Positions 35,300 to 44,515 of a stretch of DNA of 64,000 nt are shown one piece after another. A program made the translations under genes and the position numbers. Each line of letters starts with the position of its first letter. Within the stretch, counting starts at the first letter, position 1. The notes under the pieces are model-generated. The model had not been told where the DNA came from. It saw only the letters and a list, made by a program, of their open reading frames with translations, and did not search any database. The DNA comes from Enterobacter asburiae (GTDB lineage: Bacteria; Pseudomonadota; Gammaproteobacteria; Enterobacterales; Enterobacteriaceae): positions 2,666,001 through 2,730,000 of the forward strand of contig NZ_CP102247.1 of the NCBI RefSeq assembly GCF_024599655.1, read 5' to 3'.

Positions 35300-36691
35300 T
35301 CAGGAATCCCAGGCCTGCTCTATCTTAGCGGCTTCAAACTGCGGAGGCGGTTTTCGGAAACGGCGCGTTAGCCATGTCAGGTAAAGGATCCCCAGTGCCG
35401 CCCAGATGAGGCCAAGCGTCAGGGACGTCGCTTCGAGGTTTATCCACAGCACCCCAACCGTTACGGCACCAATGAGCGGCAGCAGGAGATAGTGGAACCG
35501 ATCTTTCCACGTTTTATTCATCCCCTTACGCCGCCAGAAATGGTTGTACACCGAGAGATTAACAAACGTAAACGCCACCAGCGCGCCAAAGTTGATCAGT
35601 GCCGTCGCGGTCACGAGGTCAAAGTACAGGGCCGACAGCGCCACAATCCCTACCATAATGACGTTCAGAGCCGGAGTCCGCCATTTCGGATGCACGTAGC
35701 CAAACACCCGCTCCGGAAAGACGTTGTCACGCCCCATAACATACAACAAGCGTGAGACGCTGGCGTGCGAGGCCAGGCCTGAAGCGAGCGTATTCACAAA
35801 CGTGGTACACAGAAACACCGACTGAAAGAGCTTGCCGCCCACGTACAGCGCAATTTCCGGCAGCGCGGCGTCCGGGTTCTTGAAGCGCGCGATCGTCGGG
35901 AAAAAGAGCTGCATGAAAAACGAGGCAACAATGAATATCAGCCCGCCATACAGCGCAGTCAGGAAAATGGCTTTGGGAATCACCCGCGCCGCGTTTGGCG
36001 TCTCCTCCGACAGCGTGGTGACCGCGTCAAAGCCGAGGAAAGAGAAGCAGACGATAGTCGCGCCGGTAATAATAGGGATCAGGTGCGCGTTCTCGCTGAT
36101 AAACGGCTGGAGCGACCAGACGGTGCCAACGCCCTCACCCTTGTGCAGGCCATGCACCACGAGAATGATAAACACCACCATGATAGCGACCTGCACCAGC
36201 ACAAACAGGGTATTAAAGTTGGCGACCAAATTAACGCTCTTCAGGTTCGCCAGCGTCAGGATCGTCACAAACCCCACCACCCAGACCCACGGCGGAACTT
36301 CAGGGAACAGCGCGGAAAGGTAGATCTTCGCCAGCAGCACGTTGATCATCGGCAGAAAGAGATAGTCCAGCAGCGATGACCAGCCGACCATAAAACCGAG
36401 GTGGGGTCCGATCGATTTCTGCGTGTAGGTGTACGCAGAGCCCGCTTCCGGGAACTGTCGTACCAGCTTGCCGTAGCTGATAGCGGTAAACATGACGCCA
36501 GCCAGCGCCAGGAGATACGAGGCGGGCACGTGGCCATTGCTGATACCGGACACAATGCCGAAGGTATCAAACACGGTCATGGGGGTGAGGTAAGCCAGCC
36601 CCATCATGACCACCTGCCAGAGCTTGAGGGAACTGCGCAGCCGGGTTCTTCCGGCCATGCCCGGCGAGTCAAGAGACGTGTTAGTCGCCAT
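35300..36691 (-). CDS. puuP: PuuP, putrescine importer
   Basis: A 463-residue amino acid-polyamine-organocation permease. It shows LWQVVMMGLAYLTPMTVFDT at the start and FSFLGFDAVTTLSEET in the middle, nearly the same as E. coli PuuP (461 residues). It brings putrescine in so that PuuA can glutamylate it. It lies downstream of puuA on the same strand, separated by 356 bp that contain a weak terminator and a leader open frame overlapping its start. Confidence 0.95.
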   Translation of the reverse strand: MATNTSLDSPGMAGRTRLRSSLKLWQVVMMGLAYLTPMTVFDTFGIVSGISNGHVPASYLLALAGVMFTAISYGKLVRQFPEAGSAYTYTQKSIGPHLGFMVGWSSLLDYLFLPMINVLLAKIYLSALFPEVPPWVWVVGFVTILTLANLKSVNLVANFNTLFVLVQVAIMVVFIILVVHGLHKGEGVGTVWSLQPFISENAHLIPIITGATIVCFSFLGFDAVTTLSEETPNAARVIPKAIFLTALYGGLIFIVASFFMQLFFPTIARFKNPDAALPEIALYVGGKLFQSVFLCTTFVNTLASGLASHASVSRLLYVMGRDNVFPERVFGYVHPKWRTPALNVIMVGIVALSALYFDLVTATALINFGALVAFTFVNLSVYNHFWRRKGMNKTWKDRFHYLLLPLIGAVTVGVLWINLEATSLTLGLIWAALGILYLTWLTRRFRKPPPQFEAAKIEQAWDS

Positions 36692-36875
36692 AAACCGTCC
36701 CCCCCATGCTTACCGTGGTTTGCAATCGCGTTGACCTTAACGCAAACCTGCTTAGCAAAGGGGGAAGTTGTAAAGAACACACGCCATCGTACCAGCGCAC
36801 CGTCTCTGGTTCGCACTCACAGCTGGAGCCTGACTGGCCCCCTTCGCCCTGCGGATAGTTGAACATCTGCATCAT
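36681..36875 (-). CDS. possible leader peptide gene overlapping puuP
   Basis: A 64-residue frame starts MMQMFNYPQGEGG and stops with TAA that overlaps the ATG of puuP (11 bp shared). GAGG lies six bases before its ATG, a better ribosome site than puuP itself has. It has no known relatives that I recognise. Either it is a translated leader that couples and controls puuP or it is a chance open frame in the puuP leader. Confidence 0.35.
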   Translation of the reverse strand: MMQMFNYPQGEGGQSGSSCECEPETVRWYDGVCSLQLPPLLSRFALRSTRLQTTVSMGGTVYGD

Positions 36876-37019
36876 TTCTTACCTCGTCACACAGTGTCGT
36901 TAAGAAAATCCCTGTGCCGCCTGCGCTCCATAACGCGACTCCCGGGAGATAGCTGGCGTGCCAGCAAACAGTTAGGCCAGGCTCCGCGCAGGCCGTTAGG
37001 TGATACGTATGCGATGAAA

Positions 37020-37042
37020 CAAAGCGGCCCCTTACCGGGGCA
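37020..37042 (-). terminator. hairpin after puuA
   Basis: On the coding strand GCCCC pairs with GGGGC just after the puuA stop, followed by CGCTTTGTTT. It may reduce read-through from puuA into puuP. Confidence 0.5.
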
Positions 37043-37047
37043 CGTTA

Positions 37048-38466
37048 TCAGGCGTTTTTCAGCATCCACTCGATTTCAGTTTCGGTAATCAGGCGTTCAA
37101 ACTGCAGCAATTCATCATTTTTGCAGGCGTGATAGACGTGGCAGAAACGCTCGCCCAGCCGCTCGCGAAGACGATCGTTTTGCATAAATTCCCACAGCGC
37201 ATCGCTCTGACGGATCGGGAACGGCAGTCCGTCCTGCTCCAGACCATTGCCTTCCACTTCTTCCTGCAGGGGTAAATCGTTATCCAGCCCATGTAGAATG
37301 CCGGCAAAAATCGCCGCCATCACCAGATACGGATTCGCGTCTGCTCCCGCCACCCGGTACTCGACCCGATGGTTATGGCGATCGCCGCACGGGATACGCA
37401 GGGCAACCGTGCGATTGTTGTGTCCCCATGACGCCTGCGTCGGCACGTACATTCCCGGCTGGAAACGGCGGTAGGAGTTGACGTTCGGTGCCAGCAGCGC
37501 CATGGACGCCGGCATCAGGTCGATCATCCCGGCCAGCGCGCGTTTCAGCAGCGCGGAATCCTCGCCGCTAGCGTCTGCGAGCACGTTTTCGCCTCTGTTG
37601 TTTTGCATGCTGATGTGGATATGCATCCCGCTGCCCGCATGCTCTTCATACGGCTTTGCCATAAACGTGGCGTGCATCTTATGTTTTTCCGCCATCTGCC
37701 TGACGAGACGTTTTAGCGCCAGCGCATCATCGCAGGCATCAAGCACGTTTTCCGTATGGTGCAGGTTAATCTCAAACTGGCCCGGGGAGGCCTCGGCCAC
37801 TGCCCCGTCGGCGGGGATCAGCTGCAGCTGCGCCAGCTCGTCAATGTCATTCAGCACGTCAGCAAAGTGGTTCAGGTTGTCAACCGAGTAGACCTGACTC
37901 TGCGTGTTACGCACGTCGGTGCCCGGCGCGCAGGGTGGCTGCAGATAGCCTTCGGCATCGCGTTTACGGTCAAGCAAATAGAACTCCAGCTCTACCGCTA
38001 CCACGGGGAACAGACCGCGCTGGCGCAGCTGCTGCCAGAGTCGGTTGAGTACGTTCCGCGGCTCAACGTCAAAGGGAGCGCCATCTTCATCGACCATGGT
38101 GAGCTGCACCTGACCAATGTATTCCGGGTCGGCGGCGGACGGCGTCAGGGTGCCCGGTACCGGCACGCAGATACAGTCCGGCTCGCCGAGCTCCTGCCCC
38201 AGGCCCGCCTCTTCCACGACGTTACCCAAAATGTCCATGGCGAAAACCGATGCCGGGAAATAGCAGCCTTTTTCAAGTTTGCTCAGTCCGGCAACCGGGA
38301 TACGTTTGCCGCGAAAACAGCCGTTCAGGTCGGTCAGGAGGACATCAATAAACTGGGTGTCAGGATACTTTTCTAAATAGCGCTTCACTTCCTGCGTAAA
38401 GGCGCTGCCCCGCCTCTCATCCGTGTGCTGCACAAAGTTCTCAACTTCTACGATATTGGTTTCCAT
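37048..38466 (-). CDS. puuA: PuuA, gamma-glutamylputrescine synthetase
   Basis: A 472-residue glutamine-synthetase-fold ligase. It joins glutamate to putrescine with ATP, the first step of the Puu pathway. Glutamine synthetase motifs are visible: FEINLHHTENVLDACDDALA, GSGMHIHISM, the NSYRRFQPGMYVP loop and RIPCGDRHNHRVEYRVAGAD. It is divergent from puuD over a 214-bp region holding PuuR operator sites, exactly as in E. coli, so putrescine relieves its repression by PuuR. Confidence 0.96.
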   Translation of the reverse strand: METNIVEVENFVQHTDERRGSAFTQEVKRYLEKYPDTQFIDVLLTDLNGCFRGKRIPVAGLSKLEKGCYFPASVFAMDILGNVVEEAGLGQELGEPDCICVPVPGTLTPSAADPEYIGQVQLTMVDEDGAPFDVEPRNVLNRLWQQLRQRGLFPVVAVELEFYLLDRKRDAEGYLQPPCAPGTDVRNTQSQVYSVDNLNHFADVLNDIDELAQLQLIPADGAVAEASPGQFEINLHHTENVLDACDDALALKRLVRQMAEKHKMHATFMAKPYEEHAGSGMHIHISMQNNRGENVLADASGEDSALLKRALAGMIDLMPASMALLAPNVNSYRRFQPGMYVPTQASWGHNNRTVALRIPCGDRHNHRVEYRVAGADANPYLVMAAIFAGILHGLDNDLPLQEEVEGNGLEQDGLPFPIRQSDALWEFMQNDRLRERLGERFCHVYHACKNDELLQFERLITETEIEWMLKNA

Positions 38467-38511
38467 GATTTACCACCGTTTTTGGGATTTGCGTTCGCTG
38501 CTCTGGACTGT

Positions 38512-38526
38512 CAAATATAATGTCCA
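38512..38526. promoter_or_regulatory. PuuR-type operator, puuA side
   Basis: CAAATATAATGTCCA differs at 3 of 15 positions from the E. coli PuuR recognition sequence AAAATATAATGAACA and lies 45 bp before the puuA start. Confidence 0.6.
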
Positions 38527-38680
38527 CGCTATCGAATTTGTATGCAAACAAATTGTTTGTCAAATGTTAAATTAAGTTTGCAAAAGGCAGATCTCGTTGC
38601 TAGATTGAGAAAATATTGAACGAAAAGGCCGTTCCAGAGGTGAGAATGGCCTAAATTTAGTCCACTTTGTGAGGGCGATC

Positions 38681-39445
38681 ATGGAAAATATAATGAACAA
38701 GCCAGTTATTGGCGTGGTGATGTGTAGAAACAGGCTTAAGGGTCATGAGACCCAGACCCTGCAAGAAAAGTACCTGAATGCCGTTATTAACGCGGGGGGC
38801 TTACCTATTGCCTTACCGCATGCGCTGGCGGAGCCAGAGCTAATGGCCGCCCTGCTGCCAACCCTGGACGGAATTTACCTGCCGGGCAGCCCAAGTAACG
38901 TGCAGCCGCACCTTTATGGTGAAAACGGCGATGAGCCTAACGCCGATCCCGGGCGAGATCTTCTGAGTATGGCGCTGATTGCCGCCGCGCTCGAAAGGCG
39001 CATCCCCATTTTCGCCATCTGCCGGGGGCTGCAGGAACTGGTTGTTGCGACGGGAGGAACGCTGTATCGCCACCTGTTCGAGCAGAACGACCTGCTTGAA
39101 CACCGGGAGGATGCTGAACTGCCGGTTGAGCTACAATACGCCCCGTCTCATGAAGTTCAGGTTCAGGAGGGAGGACTGCTGTCTCAATTAATTCCAGGCT
39201 GTAACAAATTTTGGGTAAACTCGTTACACGGGCAAGGTGCACGAACGTTAGGACCACGGCTCCGCGTGGAGGCCCGTTCGACGGACGGGCTGGTCGAAGC
39301 GGTTAGCGTTCATGACCACCCTTTTGCCCTCGGCGTGCAATGGCACCCCGAATGGAACAGCAGCGAGTACGCCCTGTCACGCATGTTGTTTGAAGGTTTT
39401 ATCACCGCCTGTCAAAGCCACGTTGCCGAGAAGCAACGGCTTTGA
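38681..39445 (+). CDS. puuD: PuuD, gamma-glutamyl-GABA hydrolase
   Basis: A 254-residue class I glutamine-amidotransferase-type hydrolase that releases GABA from gamma-glutamyl-GABA. The nucleophile Cys114 is in FAICRGLQEL, and the late His/Glu pair in VQWHPEW. The ATG at 38681 gives exactly the E. coli PuuD length; an upstream GTG at 38669 is in frame but not conserved. A PuuR site overlaps its first codons. It leads the puuDRCBE operon. Confidence 0.95.
   Translation: MENIMNKPVIGVVMCRNRLKGHETQTLQEKYLNAVINAGGLPIALPHALAEPELMAALLPTLDGIYLPGSPSNVQPHLYGENGDEPNADPGRDLLSMALIAAALERRIPIFAICRGLQELVVATGGTLYRHLFEQNDLLEHREDAELPVELQYAPSHEVQVQEGGLLSQLIPGCNKFWVNSLHGQGARTLGPRLRVEARSTDGLVEAVSVHDHPFALGVQWHPEWNSSEYALSRMLFEGFITACQSHVAEKQRL
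38685..38699. promoter_or_regulatory. PuuR operator overlapping the puuD start
   Basis: AAAATATAATGAACA is identical to the published 15-bp PuuR recognition sequence. It lies inside codons 2-7 of puuD, so bound PuuR would block initiation or early elongation. Confidence 0.8.
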
Positions 39446-39470
39446 CCACTATCGTAAAGGAAATGCAACT

Positions 39471-40028
39471 ATGAGCGATGACGGACTGGCGCCAGGGAAA
39501 CGTCTGTCAGAGATCCGCCAGCAGCTGGGTCTCTCGCAGCGGCGTGCCGCCGAACTGTCTGGGTTAACACACAGTGCCATCAGCACCATTGAGCAGGATA
39601 AAGTCAGTCCTGCCATCAGTACGCTGCAAAAGCTGCTGAAAGTTTATGGGCTGTCGCTCTCGGAATTCTTTTCGGAACCGGAAAAACCTGATGAACCGCA
39701 GGTGGTTATTAATCAGGAAGACCTTATCGAAATAGGCAGTCAGGGTGTTTCGATGAAGCTGGTTCATAACGGAAATCCGAACCGTACGCTGGCGATGATT
39801 TTTGAAACTTACCAGCCTGGAACCACGACCGGAGAGAGGATCAAACATCAGGGTGAGGAGATCGGTACGATACTGGAAGGTGAAATAGTGCTGACCATTA
39901 ATGGCCAGCCATATCACCTGGTTGCGGGGCAGAGCTATGCCATTAATACCGGCATACCGCACAGCTTCAGCAACACCTCGGCAGGCATCTGCCGCATTAT
40001 CAGTGCCCACACCCCCACCACGTTCTAA
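39471..40028 (+). CDS. puuR: PuuR, putrescine-responsive repressor
   Basis: A 185-residue repressor: an XRE-type helix-turn-helix (LSQRRAAELSGLTHSAISTI) at residues 20-40 and a C-terminal cupin (residues about 105-180, with EEIGTILEGEIVLTINGQPY) that binds putrescine. Length equals the E. coli protein. It represses puuA and puuDRCBE. The ATG at 39471 is chosen by family length and by AAGG upstream. Base 39445 ends puuD 25 bp before, so the genes are one unit. Confidence 0.95.
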   Translation: MSDDGLAPGKRLSEIRQQLGLSQRRAAELSGLTHSAISTIEQDKVSPAISTLQKLLKVYGLSLSEFFSEPEKPDEPQVVINQEDLIEIGSQGVSMKLVHNGNPNRTLAMIFETYQPGTTTGERIKHQGEEIGTILEGEIVLTINGQPYHLVAGQSYAINTGIPHSFSNTSAGICRIISAHTPTTF

Positions 40029-40038
40029 TTACCACTCG

Positions 40039-40068
40039 GTCCCGGCGTAAGCGCGCTTACGCCGGGAC
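40039..40068. terminator. perfect hairpin between puuR and puuC
   Basis: GTCCCGGCGTAAGC pairs with GCTTACGCCGGGAC over 14 bp around GC, followed by AAATAAAAAACG. It lies inside the operon and may lower expression of the later genes or mark a separate promoter for puuC. Confidence 0.55.
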
Positions 40069-40186
40069 AAATAAAAAACGATCGATGTCGGCATTCAACG
40101 GGTTAATTCCCGGGATGCCCCACGGCTTCGTATTGCCTGAAACGGCCATGCCTTTATTTATCTGATTGCGAAAGAAAGGAGTGAAT

Positions 40187-41680
40187 ATGCATTTTCAGCA
40201 CCTGACTTACTGGCAGGATAAAGCAAAAAACAGCGCCATTGAGACCCGGTTATTTATTAACGGTGCCTATTGTGACGCCGCCGATAATGCCACGTTTGAA
40301 ACCGTCAATCCCGCTACCCGGCAGACGCTGGCGAACGTGGCCCGGGGCAAGCAGGCGGACGTGGACCGTGCGGTTCAGGCCGCGCGTGAGGTATTTGAGC
40401 GCGGTGACTGGTCGCAGGCGTCTCCGGCGCAGCGCAAGGCCGTGCTACATAAGCTCGCCGATTTGATGGAACGCCACGGCGAAGAGCTGGCCTTACTGGA
40501 AACGCTGGACACCGGTAAACCCATTCGCCACAGCCTGCGCGACGATATTCCCGGCGCGGCGCGCGCCATTCGCTGGTACGCCGAAGCGGCGGATAAAGTC
40601 TACGGCGAGGTGGCGCCTACGGGTCCGGGCGAGCTGGCGATGATCGTGCGCGAGCCGATCGGGGTTGTCGCGGCCATCGTCCCCTGGAACTTCCCGCTGC
40701 TGCTGGCCTGCTGGAAGCTGGGCCCGGCGCTGATCGCGGGCAATAGCGTGGTACTGAAACCGTCAGAGAAATCGCCGCTCACCGCCCTGCGCATGGCCGG
40801 GCTGGCGAAAGAGGCGGGCCTGCCGGACGGCGTGCTGAATGTGATAAGCGGTTACGGCCACGAAGCGGGCCAGGCGCTGGCGCTGCATCCTGAGGTCGAG
40901 GTGCTGACGTTTACCGGCTCTACCCGTACCGGCAAGCAGCTGTTGCAGGACGCGGGTGAAAGCAACATGAAGCGCGTCTGGCTGGAGGCAGGCGGCAAGA
41001 GCGCCAACATTATCTTTGCCGACTGTCCGGACCTGGACAAGGCCGTGAGCGCGACCGCCGCCGGGATTTTTTATAACCAGGGGCAAGTCTGTATCGCCGG
41101 TACCCGCCTGCTGCTCGAAGACAGCATCGCCGATGACGTCCTGGCAAAGCTGAAAGCGCAGGCCCGTCACTGGCAGCCGGGCGATCCGCTCGATCCCGAC
41201 AGCACGATGGGAATGCTCATCGACGCTGCGCACGCCGATACCGTCCACACGTTTATTCGCGAGGGAACCCAAAAAGGCACGCTGCTGCTGGACGGGCGGG
41301 AACAATCATGGCCTTCCGCAGTCGGTCCAACCATTTTTGTCGACATCGACCCCGTCTCTCCGCTGTGCCGGGAAGAGATTTTCGGGCCGGTGCTGGTCGT
41401 CACCCGTTTTAAAACCGAAGAGGAAGCCTTAACGCTGGCCAACGACAGTGAATATGGGCTTGGCGCGGCGGTATGGACCCGCGATCTCTCCCGCGCGCAC
41501 CGCATGAGCCGCCGCCTGAAAGCAGGCTCGGTCTTCGTCAATAACTATAACGACGGTGATATGACCGTACCCTTTGGCGGCTATAAGCAGAGCGGCAACG
41601 GCCGCGATAAGTCCCTGCACGCGCTGGAAAAATTTACTGAACTGAAAACCATCTGGATTGCCCTGGAGCCTCAATCATGA
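40187..41680 (+). CDS. puuC: PuuC, gamma-glutamyl-gamma-aminobutyraldehyde dehydrogenase
   Basis: A 497-residue NAD(P)-dependent aldehyde dehydrogenase that oxidises gamma-glutamyl-gamma-aminobutyraldehyde. The catalytic Cys is C302 in YNQGQVCIAGTRLLL and the base is E267 in LEAGGKSAN; the cofactor loop is TFTGSTRTGK. The ATG at 40187 has AAGGAG upstream and fits the E. coli start. It overlaps puuB by four bases (ATGA), showing tight coupling of oxidase and dehydrogenase. Confidence 0.96.
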   Translation: MHFQHLTYWQDKAKNSAIETRLFINGAYCDAADNATFETVNPATRQTLANVARGKQADVDRAVQAAREVFERGDWSQASPAQRKAVLHKLADLMERHGEELALLETLDTGKPIRHSLRDDIPGAARAIRWYAEAADKVYGEVAPTGPGELAMIVREPIGVVAAIVPWNFPLLLACWKLGPALIAGNSVVLKPSEKSPLTALRMAGLAKEAGLPDGVLNVISGYGHEAGQALALHPEVEVLTFTGSTRTGKQLLQDAGESNMKRVWLEAGGKSANIIFADCPDLDKAVSATAAGIFYNQGQVCIAGTRLLLEDSIADDVLAKLKAQARHWQPGDPLDPDSTMGMLIDAAHADTVHTFIREGTQKGTLLLDGREQSWPSAVGPTIFVDIDPVSPLCREEIFGPVLVVTRFKTEEEALTLANDSEYGLGAAVWTRDLSRAHRMSRRLKAGSVFVNNYNDGDMTVPFGGYKQSGNGRDKSLHALEKFTELKTIWIALEPQS

Positions 41681-42957
41681 CCGAACATACCACCAGCTAC
41701 TACGCGGCCAGCGCGAACGCATACGAACCTTTCCCGACGCTTAACGAGTCGATCAGCTGTGACGTGTGCGTGGTAGGCGGCGGCTATACCGGCCTCTCCT
41801 CCGCGCTGCATCTCGCCGAAATGGGCTACGACGTGGTGCTCCTTGAAGGGGCGCGCATCGGCTTCGGCGCCAGCGGACGCAACGGCGGCCAGCTGGTTAA
41901 CTCCTACAGCCGCGATATCGACGTGATTGAGAAAAACTATGGACCCGACGCCGCCAGAGTCCTCGGGAGCATGATGTTTGAAGGCGGAGAGATCATCCGG
42001 GAGCGTATCCAGCGCTATCAGATCCAGTGCGACTATCGTCCCGGCGGGCTGTTTGTGGCGTTAAACCATAAGCAGATGGAGACGCTGGAGGAGCAAAAAG
42101 CCAACTGGGAACGCTACGGCAACACGCAGCTGGAGCTGCTGGACGCCAGCGCCATCCGCCGGGAAGTCGACAGCGAGCGCTATACCGGCGCGCTGCTGGA
42201 CCGCAGCGGAGGGCACATTCATCCACTTAACCTGGCGATCGGCGAAGCGGACGCCATTCGCCTGAACGGCGGGCGGGTGTATGAACAGTCCCCGGTGACC
42301 GCCATTCAGCACACCAGCCCGGCCGTGGTGAGCACGCAGCATGGCCAGGTGACCGCCCGCTACGTGATCGTCGCCGGGAATGCCTATCTGGGCGATAAGA
42401 TAGAGCCGGAACTGGCAAAACGCAGCATGCCCTGCGGCACCCAGGTGGTGACCACCGCCCCGCTGCCGGAGGAGGTAGCCCGCACGCTGATCCCCAATAA
42501 CTACTGCGTGGAAGATTGCAACTACCTGCTGGATTACTATCGCCTCACCGCCGACAACCGCCTGCTCTACGGTGGTGGCGTAGTCTATGGCGCGCGCGAT
42601 CCGGACGATGTCGAGCGCCTGGTAATGCCAAAACTGCTGCAAACTTTCCCTCAGCTGGCAGGCGTCAAAATCGACTACCGCTGGACGGGCAACTTCCTGC
42701 TGACCCTGTCGCGTATGCCGCAGTTTGGTCGCCTGGACAAAAACATCTATTACATGCAGGGCTACAGCGGCCACGGCGTGACCTGCACCCACCTGGCCGG
42801 ACGGCTGATCTCTGAACTGTTGCGCGGTGACGCTGAACGCTTTGATGCGTTTGCCAAACTCCCGCACTACCCCTTCCCGGGCGGTCGCAGCCTGCGGATC
42901 CCATTCACGGCGATGGGCGCGGCGTATTACAGCCTGCGCGATCGTCTTGGCGTATGA
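41677..42957 (+). CDS. puuB: PuuB, gamma-glutamylputrescine oxidoreductase
   Basis: A 426-residue FAD-dependent amine oxidase of the DAO fold. The dinucleotide motif is VCVVGGGYTGLSSALHLAEM, followed by VVLLEGARIGFGASGRNGGQ. It oxidises gamma-glutamylputrescine to the aldehyde that PuuC uses, with release of ammonia and peroxide. Its start overlaps the puuC stop. Confidence 0.95.
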   Translation: MTEHTTSYYAASANAYEPFPTLNESISCDVCVVGGGYTGLSSALHLAEMGYDVVLLEGARIGFGASGRNGGQLVNSYSRDIDVIEKNYGPDAARVLGSMMFEGGEIIRERIQRYQIQCDYRPGGLFVALNHKQMETLEEQKANWERYGNTQLELLDASAIRREVDSERYTGALLDRSGGHIHPLNLAIGEADAIRLNGGRVYEQSPVTAIQHTSPAVVSTQHGQVTARYVIVAGNAYLGDKIEPELAKRSMPCGTQVVTTAPLPEEVARTLIPNNYCVEDCNYLLDYYRLTADNRLLYGGGVVYGARDPDDVERLVMPKLLQTFPQLAGVKIDYRWTGNFLLTLSRMPQFGRLDKNIYYMQGYSGHGVTCTHLAGRLISELLRGDAERFDAFAKLPHYPFPGGRSLRIPFTAMGAAYYSLRDRLGV

Positions 42958-42982
42958 TCGTTTCTACAAAAGGGTATCTGAC

Positions 42983-44254
42983 ATGAGTAACCAGGAATTT
43001 CATCAGCGCAGACTTTCTGCCACCCCGCGCGGCGTAGGCGTAATGTGTGATTTCTTTGCCCGCACGGCGGAGAATGCCACGCTTACCGACGTGGAAGGCA
43101 ACGACTATATTGATTTCGCCGCCGGGATCGCGGTACTGAATACCGGCCATCGTCATCCTGAACTGGTAGCCGCAGTGGAAAAACAGCTTCACCAGTTCAC
43201 CCACACGGCCTATCAGATTGTGCCGTACGAAAGCTACGTTTCATTAGCCGAAAAACTTAACGAGCTGGCCCCGGTGCAGAGTCCGGCCAAAACGGCGTTC
43301 TTCACAACGGGCGCGGAAGCGGTGGAAAATGCCATTAAAATCGCCCGGGCCCACACCGGCAGACCGGGTGTGATTGCCTTCGGGGGAGGCTTTCACGGCC
43401 GAACCTATATGACCATGGCGTTAACCGGCAAGGTCGCGCCCTATAAGCTGGGATTTGGCCCCTTCCCGGGGTCGGTTTATCACGTGCCGTATCCCTCCGA
43501 GCTGCACGGCATAACGACCCAGGATGCCATCACGGCGATAGAACGCCTGTTCAAAGCGGATATTGAGGCGAAACAGGTGGCGGCGATTATTTTTGAACCC
43601 ATTCAGGGTGAAGGCGGATTCAACGTCGCCCCGCCTGAGCTGGTGGCCGCCATCCGCCGTATCTGCGATGAGCACGGGATCGTGATGATTGCCGACGAAG
43701 TGCAGAGCGGCTTCGCCCGTACGGGTAAACTGTTTGCCATGGAACACTACGCGGACAAGCCCGACCTGATGACGATGGCTAAAAGCCTGGCAGGCGGAAT
43801 GCCGCTGTCCGGCGTGGTGGGCCGCGCCGGGATCATGGACGCGCCGGCGCCCGGTGGTCTGGGGGGAACCTATGCAGGCAACCCACTTGCGGTGGCCGCC
43901 GCGCACGCGGTGCTGAATATTATCGACAGCGAGTCACTGTGCGCGCGCGCCTGTCATCTGGGCGAACGACTGACAGCCACGCTGGAGGAGATTCAGGGCA
44001 GCTATCCTGCGCTCGTAGCGATAAGGGGAAGAGGATCGATGATTGCGGCGGAGTTTTTTGATCCCGAGAGCCGCGAACCTTCGGCCGCCATCGCGCAGGC
44101 GATCCAGCAAAAGGCGCTCGCCCGGGGCCTGCTGCTGTTGATCTGCGGCCAGTACGGCAACGTGATCCGCTTCCTTTATCCGCTGACCATTCCGGATGCC
44201 CAGTTCACCCAGGCGCTGGCGATCTTGCAACAGGTTATGCGTGATAAGGACTAA
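42983..44254 (+). CDS. puuE: PuuE, 4-aminobutyrate aminotransferase
   Basis: A 423-residue class-III PLP aminotransferase that converts GABA and 2-oxoglutarate to succinate semialdehyde and glutamate, ending the pathway. The PLP Lys is K267 in TMAKSLAGGMPLSG, and D238 in IADEVQSGFA holds the cofactor nitrogen. The ATG at 42983 matches E. coli PuuE; the longer frame upstream lies in puuB. It closes the puuDRCBE operon. Confidence 0.95.
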   Translation: MSNQEFHQRRLSATPRGVGVMCDFFARTAENATLTDVEGNDYIDFAAGIAVLNTGHRHPELVAAVEKQLHQFTHTAYQIVPYESYVSLAEKLNELAPVQSPAKTAFFTTGAEAVENAIKIARAHTGRPGVIAFGGGFHGRTYMTMALTGKVAPYKLGFGPFPGSVYHVPYPSELHGITTQDAITAIERLFKADIEAKQVAAIIFEPIQGEGGFNVAPPELVAAIRRICDEHGIVMIADEVQSGFARTGKLFAMEHYADKPDLMTMAKSLAGGMPLSGVVGRAGIMDAPAPGGLGGTYAGNPLAVAAAHAVLNIIDSESLCARACHLGERLTATLEEIQGSYPALVAIRGRGSMIAAEFFDPESREPSAAIAQAIQQKALARGLLLLICGQYGNVIRFLYPLTIPDAQFTQALAILQQVMRDKD

Positions 44255-44404
44255 GTGCCCACCGAAAACCGTCTCCCGGTATTGCGGCGACGGTTTCAAC
44301 GGAGGAGATCGGCATTGATTTCCTCCGTGTGGGAAATGTTGGGGAATTTGGTCTGTTTCATTGTATGCTCCCTGAAACACATCCCTGGCAAGAGGAAATA
44401 AGAA

Positions 44405-44515
44405 TTGCAAAAAACATCAGCCTATCAGTCACTTGTCAAAACCTTCCAGCGTCTCTCCCGCTTCTCGCACCTCTCCTCCATCGCCAGCTGGGACATGTTC
44501 ACCATTAGTAATTAA
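44405..44515 (+). pseudogene. orphaned native 5' end of the M32 carboxypeptidase gene
   Basis: A TTG start (44405-44407) with AGAGGA eight bases before it begins a reading of QKTSAYQSLVKTFQRL and on through the attachment repeat to WDMFT. It then runs into element DNA and stops at TAA 44513-44515. These 36 codons are the original start of the gene now at 53115, cut off by integration of the element. Confidence 0.88.
44441..44505. repeat. left attachment repeat (attL), 65 bp
   Basis: This is identical over 65 bp to 53151-53215. It begins ACCTTCCAGCGTCTCTCCCG and ends ACATGTTCACCAT. Bases just outside differ on both sides (44440 A against 53150 C; 44506 T against 53216 G). It lies inside the first 34 codons of the carboxypeptidase gene. 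Confidence 0.92.

Noticed and set aside
44266..44296. Terminator after puuE (AAACCGTC / GACGGTTT)
   Set aside because: The loop is long (15 bases) and no T tract follows on the coding strand.
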